Below, piece by piece: positions 58,263 through 64,000 of a stretch of DNA of 64,000 nucleotides. A model generated the notes under the pieces. It had not been told where the DNA came from. It saw nothing but the letters and a program-made list of their open reading frames with translations, and did no database searches. Positions within the stretch are counted from its first letter, which is position 1. Each line of letters opens with the position of its first letter. Made by a program: the position numbers and the translations under genes. The DNA is from Tulasnella sp. 424. Its lineage: Eukaryota > Basidiomycota > Agaricomycetes > Cantharellales > Tulasnellaceae. The stretch covers positions 62,001 to 126,000 of the forward strand of contig WSUB01000060.1 of assembly GCA_019633425.1 (NCBI GenBank), given 5' to 3'.

Positions 58263-60362
58263 ATCGACAAGCAAGCAAGTCGGAAGGAGGCAAGGGAATG
58301 GGGAGAACGGTCAAGAGTCGGCTGTTGCAAAATGCGTTGAGTCGTGCGTATTTGGTGCCAATGAGATACCTCCTCGTCGAGGCTTTCTCGAAGCTGAAAT
58401 GATGGATGAGATAAGGAACTGCTGCTGGAGGTTTGTCGTCGTTGACCGAGTCAACCCTCCCGCTTGTCCGTATTTGGGGCGTCCAATCTCATTCGTTTAT
58501 GAAACCTCCATTTACCTCGCCACTAGTTGCAGGAGAGACACTTGACACTCTGCATCGGCGTCTCGGCTTTCTCCAACTTCTAAAATGCCGACAATGAATA
58601 CGGAAGCGTATTTCCACCACATTAGTCGAACGACCTGCTTCTGTTTCTCCCAGTCGCGACATCCAAACTCGAGCAGTCCAACTCGATCCATTGACGCGTG
58701 CAAATTTCTCACCCTCACCGCTCTGGTCCGCGATAATTCGTTTCCAGTGCCAGGCTTGGCAAGCTCGTTTCCCAATTCCAGTGAATGCTCCGGCTTGGTA
58801 GTCGTCGACTTGCGGGAATCGTCGACACCGCGCACTTCTAACAAGAAACCCACATCTTACAGAACCACTCGATATCTTTTCTCTCTGGGAGGTTCTTTTA
58901 CGGTCGTTGATCTGGGAGACGGGAGGCTTCCGCCAGAGAAGCTGGACTGAGACCCGAATGATGAGCATGGCCGTTGGGAGAGTCCGTCAGCAAGGTCAGA
59001 CCTTCTACACCGAACGCTGGCAATGTTTGCTATGTCTTCGTCCAACTGAAAGGCCCTCGATACCCCCAGAAGGGAGTCACCTTGGTTTGCGGCGGCTCGG
59101 TGAATCCCAAGAAGGGGTCGCTACTTCGCCACCCCCCATCGTTCGGCCCCGTATTTGAGAAGGCTTCACCTCGACCTTCAACCTCTACCGTGAATTGATT
59201 CGCTTTGGTGGACTTGGCAAGTCGAATCGAAGGTTTTCCTCTTCCATCCTACGTTACTTGGCAGTATCGACCTGACAGGAGCTTCTTTTGGACACCCCAG
59301 CGCCGTCCATCGTCAACCTCCCTTAAACCACTTCCCCCTAGCCCCCCATGAGAACGCTTCTGCACATATAACTCAAATTTTTTAGTCGATTTGGCTTGCC
59401 TCGGAACAATGTCGCGTCTTCGGTCGCTAACTCCCGCACCAACCTGACAAGACCCGTCGCTCTGCCCTACAAAATTACATCAACTCTCCGCAACGTCCGG
59501 GTTTTCTCCAGGCACAAAGATATTTCTTCGCTGTTAGATCAGTATTTGATCTTACCGGTGATGTGGACTACCGTTGGATGGGTTGGACATGGATCTCCGA
59601 TGCCCTAAGGATTGTTATTGCGGCAGCCTGTTAATCACTGTCGATCCATCGCTCGTAGCCATGCTTAAAGATGGTGGATGTCAGGTATAAGCTTTTGGGG
59701 CGCTTGTGTTGGGCATGCCAAGTCAGAGCATGATCTGTAATCGGTCAAACGACGCCCTCCCTTTTACTGTCTCGGTTTCTAAATAGATAGAGAGCAAAAT
59801 CCCCGCGTTCGGCCCACCATGGTTACGCCAAGTCGACCCTAGCTTGTTCCATTACGTCTTCATGGCCCTTTGGATAGGACAGCTTCGACGCCTTACGAGT
59901 CGAGGTGTGTTGAAAATCTAGAAGATGCCACAGAAGAAAAGACGAGTAATTTGTGAACGAGGAAGCAAGAGAAGACAAAATGGCCAAATTCTGAAGATAT
60001 GACCACCCATGCTGAGGATATTGGGTTAGAAAGTATCGAGAGCACTGCGACCGCTCATTGAAAAAAATGGCTAGCAGCGCGGAACGTTTCGGGCTGTCGA
60101 GGGGTAGTACCCAATAAGCCCCACCCGCTCCAGGAAGGTTAGGACCCCTATTTGTTTAGTGTTCCCTACAATTTCGTGTCGTACGATATAATTGAACCGA
60201 TTTTCGGGATCCAATGACCCAATCCGCCAGCGACTTTTGCGAATGTCACGACGTAATTCGAATTCAGACGAAAACACTTTTCGATCACAAAAGACCAGTC
60301 TCCGACGCAATCTACTTGATAGAAATCTCCCAGCCGGCCGACGTAGTGATTGTACGAATCAC
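58263..60362. other. About 2.1 kb without a confident gene
   Basis: Upstream of the kinase gene and downstream of the MFS gene. Short ORFs occur on both strands; one at 58974-59198 (+, SVNPKKGSLLRHPP) has protein-like composition but no recognisable family and no ATG-led exon. No RNA gene seen. Confidence 0.35.
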
Positions 60363-62441
60363 TCAAGTACCCTCCACACGGGACTTGAGACCGCGGGCAA
60401 ACCAGGTCGCGAACGCTGCAAGGGCAATTAAGATGATCCAGACGAGATTCCCGCCAAGTAGGTTTCTATCGACAGAGAGTGCAAAAAGAGATCTCGGAAT
60501 GGATACGGAAGTTAGTTGTGACCGTGTTCGACGTGGTTGTAGGCTCTTCCCACTCACGACGCGATTGCTGGTGCAGTGCCCTCACCCAGACAGTTCGCTG
60601 CGGTTGCCAACCCGAAAAGAGTACCAACAGCGGCGGGGTCAGGCATCGCTTCTTTAACAACTAGCATGTACGCCCTGTGTAAAGAGAATGGGCGGTCGTG
60701 AAGCTGGCGAGGAACTAAACGACCTACGGGTAAGCCATAGAGCCAATCCTCTGTGTCACCAAGATACACAACACCAGACCCCAGAGGCCCTTTAGTGGCG
60801 GTGCTGGTTCCGGAGGCTGAGTAGGTTGAAGTACGTTCCGAACGATCATTTCGACGAGAGGTATGAGCGCATAGGCCACACCCCAAAACCCAACGCATGC
60901 CGTGAAAAGCGGGACGCTTTTAAATCGTGCATGGAGATATGGGAAAACCATAGTCGACATAGCAATCCCGAGCGTCCCAATCACACTGATGACAAGTCCG
61001 ATTTCGGCAGGCTAGGAAAATACGAGAAGCTCGGTGACTCCGAGCGAAAGCCAGCCGACGGGATGCTCACCTCTCGTTGAAGACCGCCTAGCCTCAGCGG
61101 AGTATAAGTCCAAAGGACAAAGGTGGAAGTGAACGCGTTTATTAAAAACGACATGCAAAACCCCATGAAGATGACGGGAGCAACCGCAGAGTCGAGTAAG
61201 AGGGTTATTGTTTGGCTTCTTCTCGGTGGCGGGGGTTGTGATCGATCCTCTCGGTCCGCATTTGCTGAGCCAGTCCCGTTAACTGCTTCATCTACAGTTA
61301 AAGGCCCTTCATCTGTTGATCTTTTGGCGATGCGCAGAAGACTCTAAAGTTGGAAGCATTAGCCACAATGCCTCCGCGCATGACTGAAAAAAACATTACC
61401 ATACCTCATCCATAAACAAAAGCGTCGTGAACATAGCGGTACCTAAGATCAGCACCGATGCGAAACATGGAAGGAAGAATGGCTAAATTAAGGTCGGTAT
61501 TACTGGCTGCGAAGAAAGGCTCTGGCAAATTTACTCACCCGCTCCTTCAGCAAGGACACGTTTCCAAAAAGCTTCGGATAACGTTCGGCGGGGTGAGACA
61601 GCATACCTCCAATAAGTGAGCCGATCATCACTCCCGTCCACCATGTTAACGAGAGCAATGCAAAGGCTGAAAACCATTTTCGTCGGCTCCGAGTCTCGCG
61701 GCCTCACGTCGAACGTACCTCTGCCTCGATTACCCTCGCCAGTAATATCACTGACAGTGGAATGAATTACTCTTCGAATTGGAGTTCAGTTTAAGCACGA
61801 ACAGAGCTCCGTAGAGGTCAGAATGACTTACGCCACATTGCCACAGAGAGCTCCACTTAGGGTCCGTGAAAGAAGCAATTGCCAGAGTGTATTTGATAGA
61901 CCGAAGCAGAGAGTGGCAATCAAGACACCAGAGAGCCCGATGAGAACAACTGGCTTGCGACCCAGCCTGTCTGATAGAGCCTGTGATTGGCCGGCGGTGT
62001 CTATTATGTAACCGACTGAAATCGTGCGCCTTACCTGAAAGGGCACCCCAGTGCATGATTGTACATAGCTGAGCTATTGCAAATATGCTATCCTGGATAC
62101 AGCAGAGTAATATGTCGACTTAAAAGTACGTTGATTGACAATACCTCTTACAATCAACCCTGAATAAAAACCAACTTGATTTGGTGGCGCGATTTGCAAC
62201 TCCTCCACCATCTACCGGCACGAGTAATGAGAGAGAATCCGGAAGGAAGAGACGCAAGAAATTGAATTACCGCGTTGATGTACGGAAATATTTGGGTGTA
62301 AGCTATTGGTTCTGCCAATCTTGCGAAGAGAATCACTGCCATTTGAGCCTTGGGCAGCGGCGTCGCCTCTGGTTTCTTAGGCAATAACGGCTGGATCTCG
62401 CTGTCTTCACTCGCCATCGCAATGTCAGGTTCAAAATCCAT
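60363..62441 (-). CDS. MFS transporter (DHA1-like drug/H+ antiporter group)
   Basis: ATG at 62441; a short acidic N-terminus with EDSEIQPLLPKKPE precedes LPKAQMAVILFARLAEPIAY and TQIFPYINAVI (TM1). Next come SDRLGRKPVVLIGL, the MFS loop 2-3 motif (DRxGRK), and FGLSNTLWQLLLSRTLSGAL. Then GEGNRGRAFALLSLTWWTG, a hydrophilic central loop with basic and acidic runs, and the second six-helix half (FMGFCMSFLINAFTSTFVLW; VISVIGTLGIAMSTMVFPYL; GFWGVAYALIPLVE; GLVLCILVTQRIGSMAY). After splicing (CC|G) come MLVVKEAMPDPAAVGTLFGL and a final helix WIILIALAAFATWFA. It stops at 60363. Plasma or vacuolar membrane; the substrate cannot be told. About ten introns. Confidence 0.85.
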
Positions 62442-62769
62442 AAGCGTTGTGAGAGGTTGGGTCGAGGGCTAGTGAGCGACCTGGGAAGATGATGGTTGGC
62501 TTTGTTTGGGTCCGGAATTCGAACAGCAATCGAAACTTTTGTTGTTCAACCTCGACGGAATAGCCTCCTGCTAGACTCATCATTTGCCTTATATCTATGG
62601 TGACAGATCCAGCATTCTGGATCTCATGAACAGATAGGGTTGTCTTCCATCCAACACCCGGGGAGGGGGATTGGGCATGGACTCTGGATACCTGTTCATC
62701 GAATCTCTCGATGCCGGCGGAGGTTCTAAGCTGACGGCTGGGAAGTAGAGTATCGTTTCTCTGAACCAT
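62431..62769 (-). CDS. Doubtful small ORF upstream of the MFS gene
   Basis: ATG-led frame of 112 codons (MVQRNDTLLPSRQLRTSAGI ... FRLLFEFRTQT) that overlaps the MFS start by 11 bases. Composition is protein-like, but no family is recognised. It may be an upstream ORF in the transporter leader or a chance frame. Confidence 0.25.
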   Translation of the reverse strand: MVQRNDTLLPSRQLRTSAGIERFDEQVSRVHAQSPSPGVGWKTTLSVHEIQNAGSVTIDIRQMMSLAGGYSVEVEQQKFRLLFEFRTQTKPTIIFPGRSLALDPTSHNAYGF

Positions 62770-63481
62770 GTCTTCACAATTCCATTCTCCATAATTGTGA
62801 GTTAGTTCTAAGAGTAGGCACCGCTGTTGAACTCAAGGAAAGGGGGGGGGCAACTCGATCCTGTATGGCGTATACGATATTCCATGACATTCGTAAGCCC
62901 ATGGCAGATATAATAAACAGCGATCTATGATATAACCTTCACTTATCCTCGATAGCAATGCGTTGCTGGTGATTGGAGGTTTATTAATTCTCCGTTCAGT
63001 TTTTCGCGCATGCTGCAACGATGGAAGGCTTGAGAAAGATAGCGTCTCCCAATGACGCTCGCACAATCATCCAAATAAACCTAGCGAGCACGAGTGCGGT
63101 GATTAAAATGTGCTGCCATTATACAATTACGTCTTCTTGAAGAATTCCCGAGTTCAGGTTGATGGCGATATCTTAAATGCCATCCCGCCCTGAGGGACAG
63201 GGGATTCTTTGACGAATTTCAGCGAGATACAGAGATCGGCAGCTGGAGGTGATGAATAGCAACGTGAAAGCAGAATATTTCCAACGCACGCGACGTACAG
63301 CCCTAGTGGGGCGCCTAAGTTGGGTGGGACGCAGACCGGAGCCCAACCCGACCACAGCCGAGCAACGACGATGACGACAACGACCAGACAGACACCTCTT
63401 TATTGATCGTCTTATGAGACTCTCTACTATGTCAGGACGAGTGAAGGTCGCTCAAGGTGGGTGAGCGACGGGGAGAGGTGC
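62770..63481. other. Spacer without gene
   Basis: A run of nine Gs lies at about 62842-62850. No convincing coding frame. Confidence 0.4.
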
Positions 63482-64000
63482 TCAGGCTGCCCGATCCGGA
63501 CCCCGCGAACAGGCTTCATGAAAGGTCGATCTAATGTAAACATGCAGAGTTTCCTGTGATATGGCTGGATACGTACATTGGTTAATAGCGATACTATCTG
63601 ACACAACGTGGCTCTGGTTGGAGAACCCGGAGAGGCCGCGCGATGAAGACGAGGCAGAAGGAACGGTAAAGTCGAACTCGAACTCTTGGGGAGAAATGGA
63701 CTTGACACCCGAGATGGCGGAAGCGAGCGAGTCAGCGACGTGGTTGTCCTGGGTCTTCTTCTTCTTCTTCTTCTGCTGCTGCTGCTGCTGCTGTGGTTGA
63801 CAAGATGGCGAGGCGGTGGTAGAGGCGGAAGTGAGACCAGCAAAGGCAGAGGAAGCTCTAAGCAGGTTGTCCTCGTCAAAGCCAAACGACGGTGAAAGCA
63901 TCATGTCGCTGGTCGACAAGAGCGTATCGTACGCGAGTCCGCTGGAGAACGCTTGCTGAGGGAGGTCGAGGTAGGTGCGGGAAGAGTCGCGGTGGTGCAT
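63482..64000 (-). CDS. Protein with Gln and Lys runs (window-edge gene)
   Basis: The first codon at the window edge is ATG (MHHRDSSRTYLDLPQQAF), so this may be the true start or an internal Met. Then SDMMLSPSFGFDEDNLLRA, a QQQQQQQKKKKKK run, SPQEFEFDFTVPSASSSSR and a stop at 63482 if unspliced; an intron near 63.55-63.57 kb (gtacgtatcc...cacag) keeps the same downstream frame. Acidic/aromatic patches beside Ser and Gln runs resemble a transcription activation region. No DNA-binding domain is visible. Confidence 0.45.
   Translation of the reverse strand: MHHRDSSRTYLDLPQQAFSSGLAYDTLLSTSDMMLSPSFGFDEDNLLRASSAFAGLTSASTTASPSCQPQQQQQQQKKKKKKTQDNHVADSLASAISGVKSISPQEFEFDFTVPSASSSSRGLSGFSNQSHVVSDSIAINQCTYPAISQETLHVYIRSTFHEACSRGPDRAA
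63754..63794 (+). repeat. Compound trinucleotide microsatellite (CTT)n(CTG)n
   Basis: About 41 bases; on the coding minus strand it encodes the CAG glutamine run followed by the AAG lysine run. Confidence 0.9.

Overview
The window reads as nuclear DNA of a filamentous basidiomycete, most likely an Agaricomycete. Genes sit densely on both strands, nearly all are split by short introns (mostly about 50-75 nt, GT...AG), and the recognisable families are typical fungal ones: a P4-ATPase, glutamate-cysteine ligase, gamma-glutamyltransferase, mitochondrial ferrochelatase, exosome Rrp46 and a Red1-like zinc finger. A kinase-TPR gene and F-box-like genes hint at a Ceratobasidium/Rhizoctonia-type genome, but that is only a guess and the species cannot be fixed from the sequence.

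Layout. 1-1.7 kb: 3' part of a fungal-specific transcription factor (+). 1.9-7.4 kb: Dnf-type phospholipid flippase (-). 7.8-9.8 kb: two small F-box-like/unknown genes (-). 10.4-22.9 kb: a tandem array of one gene family on the + strand, with four full-length five-exon copies (A-D) and one truncated copy. The C-terminus of each full copy carries an HxE ... CxxC ... HGK(I/V)Y(P/S/A)W signature that I assign to the fungal OTT_1508-like deaminase-fold family. 22.9-24.0 kb: RRP46 (exosome subunit, -), convergent with copy D. 24.2-34.7 kb: GSH1 (-), a Red1/ZFC3H1-like zinc-finger gene (-) and gamma-glutamyltransferase (-). 35.7-39.7 kb: membrane/coiled-coil protein (+). 40.5-42.3 kb: Psr1-type phosphatase (-). 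42.8-43.5 kb: RraA-like protein (-). 44.0-45.5 kb: ferrochelatase (-). 45.9-47.0 kb: short-chain dehydrogenase (+). 47.7-49.9 kb: Pro/Ser-rich protein (-). 50-55 kb: gene-poor, with a small ORF, two copies of a degenerate repeat and an intron-containing tRNA-Ala. 56-58.3 kb: kinase plus TPR (-). 60.4-62.4 kb: MFS transporter (-). 63.5-64 kb: start of a Gln/Lys-repeat protein (-).

The deaminase array is the most interesting region. I could splice every copy: the first three exons total 1020 nt in A, B and C and 1017 nt in D, and intron phases are identical. Copies A-C encode 614, 664 and 619 residues. Copy D has one nonsense codon (CAA in its sisters, TAA here) ahead of the deaminase domain. 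Behind copies A, B and C lie progressively shorter antisense fragments of the RRP46 3' end, the gene that sits intact behind copy D. The duplication unit was therefore 'deaminase gene + tail of RRP46', and the array probably grew from the D/RRP46 junction. A run of 99 Ns in front of copy C is flanked by the same 78 bases on both sides, so it is probably a scaffolding artefact.

Functional links. GSH1 and gamma-glutamyltransferase make and break the gamma-glutamyl bond of glutathione and lie 4.5 kb apart. RRP46 and the Red1-like gene both belong to nuclear RNA surveillance. Such neighbourhoods can arise by chance in fungi, and no operon-like regulation is implied.
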